Of a DNA stretch of 64,000 bases, positions 18,249 to 26,958 are shown one piece after another. The position numbers were made by a program, and so were the translations under genes. The stretch is from NCBI RefSeq assembly GCF_030296835.1, contig NZ_AP027922.1:1488001-1552000 (forward strand). The letters are read 5' to 3'. The notes under the pieces are model-generated. The model saw only the letters and a program-made list of their open reading frames with translations. It did no database searches and was not told the DNA's origin. The stretch comes from Pseudoalteromonas sp. MM1. Its GTDB lineage: Bacteria; Pseudomonadota; Gammaproteobacteria; Enterobacterales; Alteromonadaceae. Numbering within the stretch: the first letter of the stretch is position 1; the number at the start of each line of letters is the position of its first letter.

Positions 18249-18844
18249 GCTGTTGGTTGCTCGCTAAGTATATCAAGATTAAACTCAGCTAATAGCTGGC
18301 TGAGTTTAATCAGCGGCAAGCCTATTAAACTATTTGGATCGTCCCCGTTTAACTTTTCAAATAAACAAATTCCTAACCCCTCACTTTTAAAGCTCCCAGC
18401 ACAGTTATAGGGCTGCTCCGCATCGCAATAGGCTTCAATTTGCTCTAGAGTAAGCGTTCTAAATACCACTTCAAATGGTTCGATTAATGTTTTTGCTTTA
18501 TCGCTAACAATATCGTAAACACATAGGCCGGTTAAAAACGTAACTGTTTGACCACTAAATAGGGAAAGCTGTTTTATGGCGTTTTCTTTATTATGAGGTT
18601 TACCAAGTATTTGCCCGTTAAACACAGCAACTTGATCAGAGCCAATAGCTAAACCTAGGTCAAAATGTTTACGTGCGGCGCGTGCTTTGTTCTCGCTTAA
18701 GCGCTTTACTAGTTGCTCAGGGGTTTCGTTTAATAAGGCGGTTTCGTCAATATCTGGCGAAAAAGTACTAAAGGGCAGATTAAATTTTTGCAATAAAGAC
18801 TGCCTAAATGGTGAGCTTGAGGCTAATATAAGCGGGTGCTTCAT
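18245..18844 (-). CDS. yceF: Maf-like nucleotide pyrophosphatase (YceF type)
   Basis: Predicted 7-methyl-GTP pyrophosphatase, a house-cleaning enzyme of the Maf family; 199 aa. The phosphate-binding N-terminus LILASSSPFRQSLL, the Glu/Lys-containing SENKARAA, catalytic Asp in AIGSDQVAV and the C-terminal DPNSLIGLPLIKLSQLL are all present. YceF rather than the dTTP-specific Maf is assigned by position between rluC and yceD and by the SDQVAV variant. It is convergent with the HAD gene and overlaps it by four bases. Confidence 0.93.
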   Translation of the reverse strand: MKHPLILASSSPFRQSLLQKFNLPFSTFSPDIDETALLNETPEQLVKRLSENKARAARKHFDLGLAIGSDQVAVFNGQILGKPHNKENAIKQLSLFSGQTVTFLTGLCVYDIVSDKAKTLIEPFEVVFRTLTLEQIEAYCDAEQPYNCAGSFKSEGLGICLFEKLNGDDPNSLIGLPLIKLSQLLAEFNLDILSEQPTA

Positions 18845-18937
18845 AAATTATTATCCTAATTAAAATTAGTTTGAGTTAGGATAAATCAGATCCGTAATGA
18901 AAACACGTGAAAAACCATGTAAAAATGCTTTTTTGCT

Positions 18938-18966
18938 TTGACTAACCAATTAACTATCTATATGAT
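18938..18966 (+). promoter_or_regulatory. Sigma-70-type promoter of yceD-rpmF-plsX, very close to the start codon
   Basis: TTGACT at 18938-18943, a 17-base spacer and TATGAT at 18961-18966. The yceD ATG is at 18976, so the predicted transcript would begin only about 3 bases before the start codon. No Shine-Dalgarno sequence is visible. Confidence 0.6.
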
Positions 18967-18975
18967 GCAGCCCCT

Positions 18976-19500
18976 ATGCAAAAGGTAAAAATTCCCATCA
19001 CTCTTCATCCTGGGAAAGCAGCGCAACACCGTTTATCTTACGATGGTATTGTACCGCTTGAAAAACTTGCTCGTTTACGAGGTGTTGTACAGGAAGAAGT
19101 AGGTGAAATAGCGGTAAAAATTCAGTGCAAAACTGATGAGCAAGGTTTAGTTGTGATTAGCGGCAATTTGTCCACACACGTAACTGTAACTTGTCAACGT
19201 TGTAATGATGATTTAGGGTTGGATTTGGATCAAGACTTTATGTATTCGCCAGTTGGTTTGGATGCTGAGTCAGATGATCTTCCTGAAGTTTACGATGAAG
19301 TAGAACTTGATGAAAACGGCGAAATTAACGTATTTGAGTTAATCGAAGACGAGCTAATTTTAGCAGTGCCATTAGTGCCTACCCACAACGAAGCTTCGTG
19401 CAATTACTCATCAAAGCCTGCTAGCTTTGGAGTGTTAAAAGCGGAAGATGATAAACCAAATCCATTTGATATTTTGAAACAACTTAAGAAAGATTCTTAG
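18976..19500 (+). CDS. yceD: YceD family protein (DUF177), 23S rRNA accumulation protein
   Basis: 174-aa protein of the YceD family, implicated in 23S rRNA accumulation and conserved just upstream of rpmF. It has the family N-terminus [20 protein letters not shown], the VTCQRC motif near residue 75, acidic middle ([36 protein letters not shown]) and the C-terminal [13 protein letters not shown]. The start agrees with the family N-terminus, although no ribosome-binding site is present and the promoter is almost adjacent. rpmF follows 10 bases downstream. Confidence 0.94.
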   Translation: MQKVKIPITLHPGKAAQHRLSYDGIVPLEKLARLRGVVQEEVGEIAVKIQCKTDEQGLVVISGNLSTHVTVTCQRCNDDLGLDLDQDFMYSPVGLDAESDDLPEVYDEVELDENGEINVFELIEDELILAVPLVPTHNEASCNYSSKPASFGVLKAEDDKPNPFDILKQLKKDS

Positions 19501-19510
19501 GAGAAGACTA

Positions 19511-19681
19511 ATGGCTGTACAAAAAAGCAAAAAGTCTCGTGCAAGACGCGGCATGCGCCGTTCACACGATGCGATCAACGGTCCAACTTTAACAGTTGAC
19601 CAAACTTCAGGTGAGACTCATCGTCGTCACCACGTAACTGCTGACGGTTACTACAAAGGCGTTCAAGTAATTTCTAACTAA
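19511..19681 (+). CDS. rpmF: 50S ribosomal protein L32
   Basis: 56-aa large-subunit ribosomal protein. It begins [20 protein letters not shown] and ends [11 protein letters not shown], with the basic N-terminus and the [14 protein letters not shown] tail typical of L32. A GGAGA site (19500-19504) precedes the ATG. The Cys residues of zinc-binding L32 variants are absent, which is the usual form in gammaproteobacteria. It lies between yceD and plsX as in E. coli. Confidence 0.97.
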   Translation: MAVQKSKKSRARRGMRRSHDAINGPTLTVDQTSGETHRRHHVTADGYYKGVQVISN

Positions 19682-19692
19682 GAGATTGCTTT

Positions 19693-20730
19693 ATGCTGAC
19701 TAATCTAACCATAGCGTTAGATATGATGGGGGGCGATTATGGCCCCCGTTCATCTATCCCCGCTGCCGTTTGCGCAGTAAATGCTCATGCCAATTTAACG
19801 CTCATTTTATGCGGCAACGAGCAAGTAATTGCAAATCAATTAGAATCCCTCGATTCACTTTCACACCCACGATTAATTATTCGCCATTGCAGTGAAGTTG
19901 TTACTAATGCTTGCGAACCCGCGTTAGCCGTGCGCTCTAAAAAAGATTCTTCAATGCGCGTTGCCCTTGATTTAGTTAAATCGGGTGAGGCACAGGCTTG
20001 TGTAAGTTCGGGTAACACAGGCGCCTTATTTTTTATGGCTCACTATGTATTAAAAATGTTACCCGGCGTTAAACGCCCTGCATTAATATCAGCTGTGCCA
20101 ACAGAGCGAAAAACGCCAGTATACCTGCTTGATTTAGGCGCTAATGTACATTGCGATTGTGAAATACTTTATCAATTTGGCATTATGGGCTCGGTAGTTG
20201 CGGGGCAAGCGCTCGGCTGTGATAACCCTAAAGTGAGTTTACTTAATATTGGCTCAGAAGATATAAAAGGCCACGAAGGCATAAAGCAAGCAGCGCAACT
20301 TATGCAGCAAAGCCCTTATATTAATTACACTGGTTACAGTGAGGGCAGTGATATATTTTCGGGTAAGGCTGATGTTATTGTGTGTGAAGGGTTTGTTGGC
20401 AACGTTGCATTAAAAACCTGCGAAGGCATTGCTAAACTGATCATAAAAAAATTTACGAGTGCACTTGAAAAGCACTTAATTTACAAATGCATGGCGTTTA
20501 TATTAAGTCCTATCATAAAAAAACTCTATAATCGGGTGAACCCCGACCAGTATAACGGTGCTTCTCTGGTAGGATTGCGCGGTATTGTCGTTAAAAGCCA
20601 TGGAAATGCATCAGCAAAAGCATTTCAAGCAGCAATCGATGAAGCGGTAAAAGAAGTTGAACGTCAACTTCCAGATAAAATAGCCGCTATTTTCGAAAAA
20701 ACACATTCTAAAAACTCGGCGGCCGAATAA
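19693..20730 (+). CDS. plsX: Phosphate acyltransferase PlsX
   Basis: Makes acyl-phosphate from acyl-ACP for glycerolipid synthesis; peripheral at the inner membrane; 345 aa. Signature segments are [11 protein letters not shown] at the N-terminus, [40 protein letters not shown] and [13 protein letters not shown], with [13 protein letters not shown] near the C-terminus. It starts 11 bases after rpmF. In E. coli and most relatives fabH follows; here fabD comes next after 53 bases. Confidence 0.97.
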   Translation: MLTNLTIALDMMGGDYGPRSSIPAAVCAVNAHANLTLILCGNEQVIANQLESLDSLSHPRLIIRHCSEVVTNACEPALAVRSKKDSSMRVALDLVKSGEAQACVSSGNTGALFFMAHYVLKMLPGVKRPALISAVPTERKTPVYLLDLGANVHCDCEILYQFGIMGSVVAGQALGCDNPKVSLLNIGSEDIKGHEGIKQAAQLMQQSPYINYTGYSEGSDIFSGKADVIVCEGFVGNVALKTCEGIAKLIIKKFTSALEKHLIYKCMAFILSPIIKKLYNRVNPDQYNGASLVGLRGIVVKSHGNASAKAFQAAIDEAVKEVERQLPDKIAAIFEKTHSKNSAAE

Positions 20731-20783
20731 ATTTTAGGTGCCGTAGTTACATTAAATTTTTGTTTAATTAAAAAGAGCAAAGT

Positions 20784-21710
20784 ATGGCACAAAAAATTGC
20801 ACTTCTATTTCCAGGTCAGGGCTCACAAAGCGTTGGCATGTTAAGCGAGCTATTAGAGAGCTCTGACATTGTAAAATCAACCTTTAGTGAAGCGTCAAGC
20901 GCACTTGGCTACGATTTAGCAGCGCTGGTACTAAATGGCCCAGAAGAAGAACTCAATCAAACTCATCGCACTCAACCTGCATTATTAACAGCCAGTGTGG
21001 CAATTTACCGCCATTGGTTAGCTCAAAACCCTGATGCCGAAGTTGTTATGGCTGGTCACAGTTTAGGTGAATACTCTGCACTTGTGTGTAGTGATGTTAT
21101 TAGCTTAAGTGAAGCGGTAAAACTGGTTGAAAACCGTGGCTTATACATGCAAGAAGCTGTGCCAGCAGGCGTAGGGTCTATGGCCGCTATTATTGGTTTA
21201 GGTGATGAAGAAATAAAAGCTGCGTGTGAAGAGTCTGCACAAGGTGAGGTCGTTTCACCTGTAAACTATAACTCACCAGGCCAAGTGGTTATTGCAGGGC
21301 ACAAAGCTGCGGTAGATAGAGCTTCACAAGCGTGTAAAGACGCCGGTGCAAAACGTGCCTTACCACTGAGTGTAAGCGTGCCTTCACATTGTGAATTAAT
21401 GAAGCCAGCGGCTGAAAAACTAGCTAACGATTTAGCGGCTTTAACATTTAATACACCTAAGTGTGATGTAATTAATAATGTTGATGTAAAAGCTGAAAAT
21501 TCAGCCGATGCCATTAAAGATGCATTGGTGCGCCAACTATACAGCCCAGTACGTTGGACAGAAACAGTGCAAGCTTTAGTTGCCCAAGGCATAACACAAA
21601 GCTACGAATTTGGCCCAGGTAAAGTTTTAACTGGCCTTGCAAAACGAATTGATAAAGCAATGGTATGTGGTGCAGTAAACGATGCTGCCTCTATCGACGC
21701 TGCAAAATAA
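20784..21710 (+). CDS. fabD: Malonyl-CoA:ACP transacylase FabD
   Basis: Transfers malonyl from CoA to ACP, the entry of extender units into fatty acid synthesis; 308 aa. It has FPGQGSQSVGM at the N-terminus, the nucleophile motif GHSLGEYSAL, catalytic His in VPSHCELM and the C-terminal FGPGKVLTGL. AAAGAG stands upstream of the ATG. Ten bases separate it from fabG. Confidence 0.97.
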   Translation: MAQKIALLFPGQGSQSVGMLSELLESSDIVKSTFSEASSALGYDLAALVLNGPEEELNQTHRTQPALLTASVAIYRHWLAQNPDAEVVMAGHSLGEYSALVCSDVISLSEAVKLVENRGLYMQEAVPAGVGSMAAIIGLGDEEIKAACEESAQGEVVSPVNYNSPGQVVIAGHKAAVDRASQACKDAGAKRALPLSVSVPSHCELMKPAAEKLANDLAALTFNTPKCDVINNVDVKAENSADAIKDALVRQLYSPVRWTETVQALVAQGITQSYEFGPGKVLTGLAKRIDKAMVCGAVNDAASIDAAK

Positions 21711-21721
21711 GAGTATATAAA

Positions 21722-22468
21722 ATGACTAATTTATTTTCATTAGAGGGCAAAGTTGTCCTAATTACTGGCGCAAGCCGTGGCATTGGTAAAGCAATTGCAA
21801 ACACCTTAGTAGCACAAGGCGCAAAAGTAGCAGGTACTGCAACAAGTGACTCAGGCGCAGCTAAAATTAGCGAATATTTAGGTGATAATGGTAAGGGTTA
21901 TGCTTTAAACGTAACCGATCCTGCATCGATTGAGGCAACTTTGGCTGCAATAAAAGCGGATTTGGGTGATGTTGATGTGCTTGTAAATAACGCGGGTATC
22001 ACCCGTGATAATTTATTAATGCGCATGAAAGACGGCGAGTGGGACGATATTATCGACACTAACCTAAGCTCTATTTTCCGTTTATCTAAAGCGGTATTAC
22101 GCCCAATGATGAAGAAAAAGAACGGTCGTATTATTAATATTGGCTCAGTTGTGGGCACTATGGGTAATGCAGGTCAAGCTAACTATGCGGCGGCAAAAGC
22201 AGGTGTGATTGGTTTTTCTAAATCGCTTGCTCGTGAAGTTGCATCACGCGGTATTACTGTAAATGTAGTAGCCCCTGGTTTTATTCAAACCGATATGACC
22301 GATGAGCTAACAGAAGATCAAAAAGCGGCCACCCTTGCAAATGTACCAGCAGGTCGATTAGGCCAGCCTGATGAAATAGCAGCGGCAGTGTGTTATTTAG
22401 CATCTGACGCGGCTGCGTATGTATCGGGCGAAACTTTGCATGTAAATGGCGCGATGTACATGGTTTAA
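21722..22468 (+). CDS. fabG: 3-oxoacyl-ACP reductase FabG
   Basis: NADPH-dependent reductase of the fatty acid elongation cycle, 248 aa. Rossmann motif TGASRGIGKAIA, VNNAGITRDNL, catalytic Ser (GSVVGTMG), Tyr and Lys (YAAAKAG), and the C-terminal GETLHVNGAMYMV are present. The start at 21722 (MTNLFSLEGK) is chosen over an in-frame upstream Met (21665) that would overlap fabD, because it matches the family N-terminus. Confidence 0.97.
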   Translation: MTNLFSLEGKVVLITGASRGIGKAIANTLVAQGAKVAGTATSDSGAAKISEYLGDNGKGYALNVTDPASIEATLAAIKADLGDVDVLVNNAGITRDNLLMRMKDGEWDDIIDTNLSSIFRLSKAVLRPMMKKKNGRIINIGSVVGTMGNAGQANYAAAKAGVIGFSKSLAREVASRGITVNVVAPGFIQTDMTDELTEDQKAATLANVPAGRLGQPDEIAAAVCYLASDAAAYVSGETLHVNGAMYMV

Positions 22469-22607
22469 AAACCATTGCCAGTACTTTGAAAGCAAAATAA
22501 CTTAAGTAAGTGGCCTCAAAAACATTGAATTTTTTGTGATCTTGCTTTAAACATACTTGAAATCGCTGTGAAAATAAGCGATAAAAGACCTAACAAACAC
22601 TCAGAGG

Positions 22608-22675
22608 TTTGACCAGACAATTATTTATGGTCAAATCATTGAATCAGAGAATTATGCGGCGTAAACTACGCCGCA
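22608..22675 (+). other. Two palindromes in the fabG-acpP spacer
   Basis: TTTGACCA (22608-22615) pairs with TGGTCAAA (22628-22635) around a 12-base loop, and TGCGGCGTA (22655-22663) pairs with TACGCCGCA (22667-22675) around a 3-base loop. Neither is followed by a T run. They could be mRNA structures in the acpP leader or protein-binding sites; the sequence does not decide. The 250-base spacer otherwise shows nothing definite. Confidence 0.5.
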
Positions 22676-22718
22676 ATCTGAAAATAACGCATTGGCGTTT
22701 TTAATAAAGGAAAGAAGA

Positions 22719-22955
22719 ATGAGCGATATCCAAGAACGCGTAAAAAAAATTATCATCGAACAACTAGGTGTTAAAGAAGAAGAAGTTAAAAACGAAGCTT
22801 CTTTCGTAGATGACCTAGGTGCAGATTCTCTTGATACTGTTGAACTAGTTATGGCTCTAGAAGAAGAGTTTGATACTGAGATCCCAGATGAAGAAGCTGA
22901 AAAGATCACTACAGTACAATCTGCAATCGATTACGTATCAGCTCACGCTGAGTAA
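22719..22955 (+). CDS. acpP: Acyl carrier protein
   Basis: 78-aa acidic carrier of growing acyl chains. The phosphopantetheine attachment Ser is in [18 protein letters not shown] (Ser37 counting Met). The start at 22719 ([18 protein letters not shown]) is the family N-terminus and has AAAGGAAAGA upstream; an in-frame Met nine codons earlier is not used. A terminator follows, so acpP is probably also transcribed as a short abundant mRNA. Confidence 0.98.
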   Translation: MSDIQERVKKIIIEQLGVKEEEVKNEASFVDDLGADSLDTVELVMALEEEFDTEIPDEEAEKITTVQSAIDYVSAHAE

Positions 22956-22968
22956 TTAATCGCATATT

Positions 22969-22990
22969 AAAGGCAGCATTCGCTGCCTTT
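22969..22990 (+). terminator. Hairpin terminator after acpP
   Basis: Perfect 9-bp stem AAAGGCAGC / GCTGCCTTT with loop ATTC, 13 bases after the acpP stop; the T run is short, so it may only be partial. Confidence 0.7.
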
Positions 22991-22998
22991 AATCTATA

Positions 22999-23118
22999 TA
23001 TCCAAACCACCTCAAAGTTCATGATTCAAATTCACCCGCTTTTACTCTCTACTACATTTATGTGTAATAGCATATCCTTACTTGAATTTGAGACTCGCAC
23101 TTTGAGGTCGCTTGGGTA
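22999..23118. repeat. MITE-like inverted-repeat element between acpP and fabF
   Basis: About 120 bp with imperfect terminal inverted repeats of about 36 bp: left TATCCAAACCACCTCAAAGT and right end complementary to TACCCAAGCGACCTCAAAGT; both arms continue to a shared ...TCAAATTCA. No coding capacity. A separate perfect hairpin TTAGTAAG / CTTACTAA lies just beyond at 23152-23175. Both sit in the 271-base acpP-fabF gap and may affect how much transcription reaches fabF. Confidence 0.6.
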
Positions 23119-23226
23119 TGAATTCCCTTTGTAATGCCAATAGATTTAAACTTAGTAAGACAAACTGCTTACTAAATAACAATACATTAATCGATTGGTT
23201 TAAATATCCCTTATTGGAGGCAAACC

Positions 23227-24465
23227 GTGGCTAAACGTCGAGTCGTCGTAACTGGCTTAGGAATGTTGACGCCGCTAGGTAATGATGTGCAATCAACCTG
23301 GCAAGGCTTATTAGATGGTAAAAGTGGTATACAAAACATAACCCACTTTGACACATCAAAATTTGGTACTAAATTCGCTGGACTCATCAATGACTTTGAT
23401 GCAACTGCATACATGTCGGCGAAAGATACTAAAAAAATGGACTTATTTATTCAGTATGGCATTGCAGCGGGTGTTCAAGCCTTACAAGATTCAGGTCTTG
23501 AAGTAACTGAGCAAAACGCAACACGTATTGGTGTAGCAGTAGGTTCGGGTATTGGTGGACTTACCCTCATTGAAGAAAACCACATAAAACTGCTTAACAG
23601 TGGCCCACGTAAGCTTTCGCCATTTTATGTGCCATCAACCATTATTAATATGATCTCAGGCCATTTATCAATGATGCATGGTTTACGCGGTCCTAATATT
23701 TCTATTGTAACGGCATGTACTACAGGCTTGCATAATATTGGCCATGCAGCGCGTATGATTGCCTACGGCGATGCAGATGCCATGGTTGCCGGCGGTGCAG
23801 AAAAAGCCTGTACGCCAATTGGTATGGGTGGCTTTAATGCTGCACGCGCACTTTCTACACGCAATGATGACCCACAAGCGGCATCTCGCCCGTGGGATAA
23901 AGACCGCGATGGTTTTGTATTATCTGATGGTGCAGGCGTGGTAGTAGTTGAAGAATACGAACACGCTAAAGCCCGTGGCGCTAAAATATACGCTGAACTT
24001 GTTGGTTTTGGTATGAGTGGTGATGCATACCACATGACCTCGCCACCGGAAGACGGTGCAGGTGCTGCACTTGCAATGCAAAATGCACTAAACGATGCAC
24101 AAGTAAATGCAGAGCAAGTAGGCTACATTAACGCACACGGTACATCGACTAACGCAGGCGACAAAGCCGAAACGCAAGCTGTTAAAACTATTTTTGGCAG
24201 TGCAGCTAAAGATGTAATGGTTGGCTCGTCTAAGTCGATGATGGGTCACCTATTAGGTGCAGCGGGTTCAGTAGAGTCTATTATTTCTATTTTATCGCTG
24301 GCCGATCAAAAAGTATCGCCAACCATTAACCTTGATAACCCAGATGAAGGCTGTGACCTAGATTACATAGCCCACACTGCACGTGATGCAAAACTCGACT
24401 TTGCATTGTGTAACTCATTTGGTTTTGGTGGGACTAATGGCTCGTTGCTATTTAAAAAGGTATAA
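23227..24465 (+). CDS. fabF: 3-oxoacyl-ACP synthase II FabF
   Basis: Condensing enzyme of fatty acid elongation, 412 aa. It starts with GTG at 23227, with GGAGG 7 bases upstream and the family N-terminus [20 protein letters not shown]. The catalytic triad motifs are visible: Cys in [14 protein letters not shown], His in [14 protein letters not shown], His in [13 protein letters not shown]; the C-terminus is [15 protein letters not shown]. It is separated from acpP by an inverted-repeat element and followed by a terminator. Confidence 0.97.
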   Translation: MAKRRVVVTGLGMLTPLGNDVQSTWQGLLDGKSGIQNITHFDTSKFGTKFAGLINDFDATAYMSAKDTKKMDLFIQYGIAAGVQALQDSGLEVTEQNATRIGVAVGSGIGGLTLIEENHIKLLNSGPRKLSPFYVPSTIINMISGHLSMMHGLRGPNISIVTACTTGLHNIGHAARMIAYGDADAMVAGGAEKACTPIGMGGFNAARALSTRNDDPQAASRPWDKDRDGFVLSDGAGVVVVEEYEHAKARGAKIYAELVGFGMSGDAYHMTSPPEDGAGAALAMQNALNDAQVNAEQVGYINAHGTSTNAGDKAETQAVKTIFGSAAKDVMVGSSKSMMGHLLGAAGSVESIISILSLADQKVSPTINLDNPDEGCDLDYIAHTARDAKLDFALCNSFGFGGTNGSLLFKKV

Positions 24466-24494
24466 TCTTTTTTAACAACGAACCACATTATAAG

Positions 24495-24522
24495 AGCTCA
24501 GTTGTTTAACTGGGCTTTTTTT
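24495..24522 (+). terminator. Terminator-like hairpin between fabF and pabC
   Basis: Stem AGCTCAGTT / AACTGGGCT (one G-T pair) with loop GTTT, followed by a T run. pabC starts 17 bases further on, so pabC-mltG-tmk-holB may depend on readthrough or an unseen promoter. Confidence 0.7.
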
Positions 24523-24538
24523 ATGCAAGCCATTTAAT

Positions 24539-25342
24539 ATGCAAACAATAATAACAACCGATGATACAAGTGCGATAAATACGCGCGATAGAGGCCTTAA
24601 CTACGGGGATGGCTTTTTTACCACTGCCAAAGTAAGTGCAGGGCAAGTAGAGCATTGGCAATACCATAAAGCACGTTTGATAGAATGCGCCGAGCGCTTA
24701 GCGTTTCCGGCAATTAATTTTACTGAGCTTGAGCAGCATATTAAAACAGCCATTACTGGCTGCAAATTAAATGTCCTTAAAGTAGTTGTTACCCGCGGAG
24801 AAGGTGGGCGAGGTTATGGATTACCACAACATACCCATTTAACCATTTTAATTACAGTATCAGCGTTTCCACAAAACTACTCAGCATTAGTTAAAAGCGG
24901 GGTAAGTTTAGCTTTAAGCCCAATTAAATTAGCATCTCAGCCATTACTTGCAGGCTTAAAAACGCTTAACCGTTTAGAGCAAGTGCTTATTAAAAATGCC
25001 ATGGCATCTCAACAGTGCGACGATGTTTTAGTACTCGATCATCAAAACAATGTCATTGAAGCGTCAGCCGCTAATGTGTTTGCAATTGGCAATAATACAC
25101 TTTACACACCAAGCCTTGAGCAATGCGGTATAAAGGGGGTTTATCTGCAATCGTTATGTGATAAATTAGCGGTTGAATTTAAGCACGTTAGCCTAAATGA
25201 GCTAACCCAAGCACGCGCTGTATTTATATGTAATAGTTTAATGGGTGCAGTGCCCGTTAACCGTATTGAGCAACACCCCTTTAATGTTGAGCAAAGCATG
25301 CGTTTATTAAATGAATTACTAGCCAAGGAGGCTAAGTGTTAA
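24539..25342 (+). CDS. pabC: Aminodeoxychorismate lyase PabC
   Basis: PLP enzyme releasing p-aminobenzoate from 4-amino-4-deoxychorismate for folate synthesis; class IV aminotransferase fold; 267 aa. DRGLNYGDGFFTTAKV at the N-terminus, the PLP Lys in LKTLNRLEQVLIKNAM, and VIEASAANVFAI are typical. Position between fabF and mltG matches E. coli. Its end overlaps the mltG start by 7 bases. Confidence 0.94.
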   Translation: MQTIITTDDTSAINTRDRGLNYGDGFFTTAKVSAGQVEHWQYHKARLIECAERLAFPAINFTELEQHIKTAITGCKLNVLKVVVTRGEGGRGYGLPQHTHLTILITVSAFPQNYSALVKSGVSLALSPIKLASQPLLAGLKTLNRLEQVLIKNAMASQQCDDVLVLDHQNNVIEASAANVFAIGNNTLYTPSLEQCGIKGVYLQSLCDKLAVEFKHVSLNELTQARAVFICNSLMGAVPVNRIEQHPFNVEQSMRLLNELLAKEAKC

Positions 25343-26322
25343 AAGTTATTTTATCGGTATTATTGTTAGCTTTAGTGACAACGCTAGTAGGGTATCAACA
25401 ATTACAAGCAACAATAACAAGCCCGCTAAATATAGCTACCCCTGTGCAATTTGAAGTAAAAAAAGGTATGGGCTTTAACCAACTTTGTAAGCAATGGGAG
25501 GCTAATAATTGGTTAAAAAGTTGCTGGCGTTACCAAGTGATTGCAAAGCTTGACCCAACGCTAACTGATTTAAAAGCGGGTTTATACCAACTAACCAATA
25601 CAAGTGTTATAAATAACATAAAAAAAATAAACAACGGTGAACAAATTAGCTTTAGCTTTACCATTATTGAAGGGCAAAACTTACGCGAAGTAATAGCAGC
25701 CATTAGTAGTGCGCCGCATTTAACTAATAATTTAAATGTAGAGCAACTAGCCCAACAAATAGTGGGCGAAAAAGGCCATTTAGAGGGATGGCTATTTCCA
25801 GATACATACCATTACCACAGCGGTGATACTGCCAGTAGTTTATTAAAACGTGCGGCCGTTAAAATGCAGCAAACACTTGAACAAGCATGGCCAAAGCGTG
25901 CACAAAACCTACCGTATAAAAACGCATATGATGCACTGATCATGGCCTCTATTATTGAAAAAGAAACCGGCCTAGCCAGTGAGCGCCCGCTAATAGCCGC
26001 TGTATTTATAAATAGATTAAACGCCAATATGCGCCTACAAACAGACCCAACCGTAATATACGGCCTAGGAGCGGATTTTGACGGCGACATTAAGCGAAAA
26101 GATTTACGCGATTACACACCCTATAACACATATCGCATTAACGGGCTGCCGCCTACACCCATTGCCATGCCCTCAAAAGCCGCTATTTTAGCAGCGCTTA
26201 ACCCACCGCAATCAGAGTATGTTTACTTTGTGGCTAAGGGCGATGGCAGTCATCAATTTTCAACCACGTTAAAGCAACACAACGCGGCAGTTAAAACGTA
26301 TATATTAAATAAAACGAATTAA
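25336..26322 (+). CDS. mltG: Endolytic murein transglycosylase MltG
   Basis: Inner-membrane lytic transglycosylase that cleaves nascent glycan and sets chain ends; 328 aa. It starts with GTG at 25336 (GGAGG four bases before), overlapping pabC. An N-terminal membrane anchor (LKVILSVLLLALVTTLVGY), a LysM-like segment (GMGFNQLCKQW) and the YceG catalytic region with IMASIIEKETGLASERPLIAAVFINRL, including the catalytic Glu, then LQTDPTVIYGLG and INGLPPTPIAMPSKAAILAALNP are present. It precedes tmk as usual. Confidence 0.96.
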   Translation: MLKVILSVLLLALVTTLVGYQQLQATITSPLNIATPVQFEVKKGMGFNQLCKQWEANNWLKSCWRYQVIAKLDPTLTDLKAGLYQLTNTSVINNIKKINNGEQISFSFTIIEGQNLREVIAAISSAPHLTNNLNVEQLAQQIVGEKGHLEGWLFPDTYHYHSGDTASSLLKRAAVKMQQTLEQAWPKRAQNLPYKNAYDALIMASIIEKETGLASERPLIAAVFINRLNANMRLQTDPTVIYGLGADFDGDIKRKDLRDYTPYNTYRINGLPPTPIAMPSKAAILAALNPPQSEYVYFVAKGDGSHQFSTTLKQHNAAVKTYILNKTN

Positions 26323-26329
26323 ACCTTAT

Positions 26330-26956
26330 ATGAAACCAAAATTTATTGTTATTGAAGGCCTTGAAGGTGCGGGCAAATCAACGGCTATTTCGTTATGCCA
26401 AGACTTTTTAAACAAAAAACAAATAGACTTTATTAACGTGCGCGAGCCTGGAGGCACGCCGCTTGCGGAGTCTTTACGAACGCTTGTAAAAGCAGAGCAC
26501 AAAGAAGACATAGCCTTTGAAACCGAGTTACTTATTATGTACGCAGCGCGCTCGCAACTTATGCATAATGTAATTAACCCAGCACTTAATAACGGGCAGT
26601 GGGTATTGGCCGATCGCCACGATTTGTCATCTCAGGCCTACCAAGGAGGCGGGCGCGGCATTAGCGCTAATACCTTATCGTCTTTGTCGTCTATGGTGTT
26701 AAAAGGATTAAAACCTGATTTAACCATTTACCTAGATATAGACCCAGTAATCGGTCTTGAGCGTGCTAAAGGCCGTGGTGAGCTTGATAGGATAGAGCAA
26801 GAAGCCATTGAGTTTTTTCAGCGTACCCGTATGCGTTATGTTGAGCTGGCAAATGACGATAGCTCAATAAAAACGGTTGATGCCAATCAAAGTATTGATA
26901 AAGTACATCGCGATATAACCAACGTACTACGCACCTTTTTTGAAGGGTTAAAATAG
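26330..26956 (+). CDS. tmk: Thymidylate kinase
   Basis: Phosphorylates dTMP to dTDP; 208 aa. The P-loop is EGLEGAGKSTA, the DR motif is ADRHDLSSQAYQGGGRGI, and the lid follows LDIDPVIGLERAKGRGELDRIEQE. It lies 7 bases after mltG and 2 bases before holB, in the conserved mltG-tmk-holB order. Confidence 0.97.
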   Translation: MKPKFIVIEGLEGAGKSTAISLCQDFLNKKQIDFINVREPGGTPLAESLRTLVKAEHKEDIAFETELLIMYAARSQLMHNVINPALNNGQWVLADRHDLSSQAYQGGGRGISANTLSSLSSMVLKGLKPDLTIYLDIDPVIGLERAKGRGELDRIEQEAIEFFQRTRMRYVELANDDSSIKTVDANQSIDKVHRDITNVLRTFFEGLK

Positions 26957-26958
26957 TA

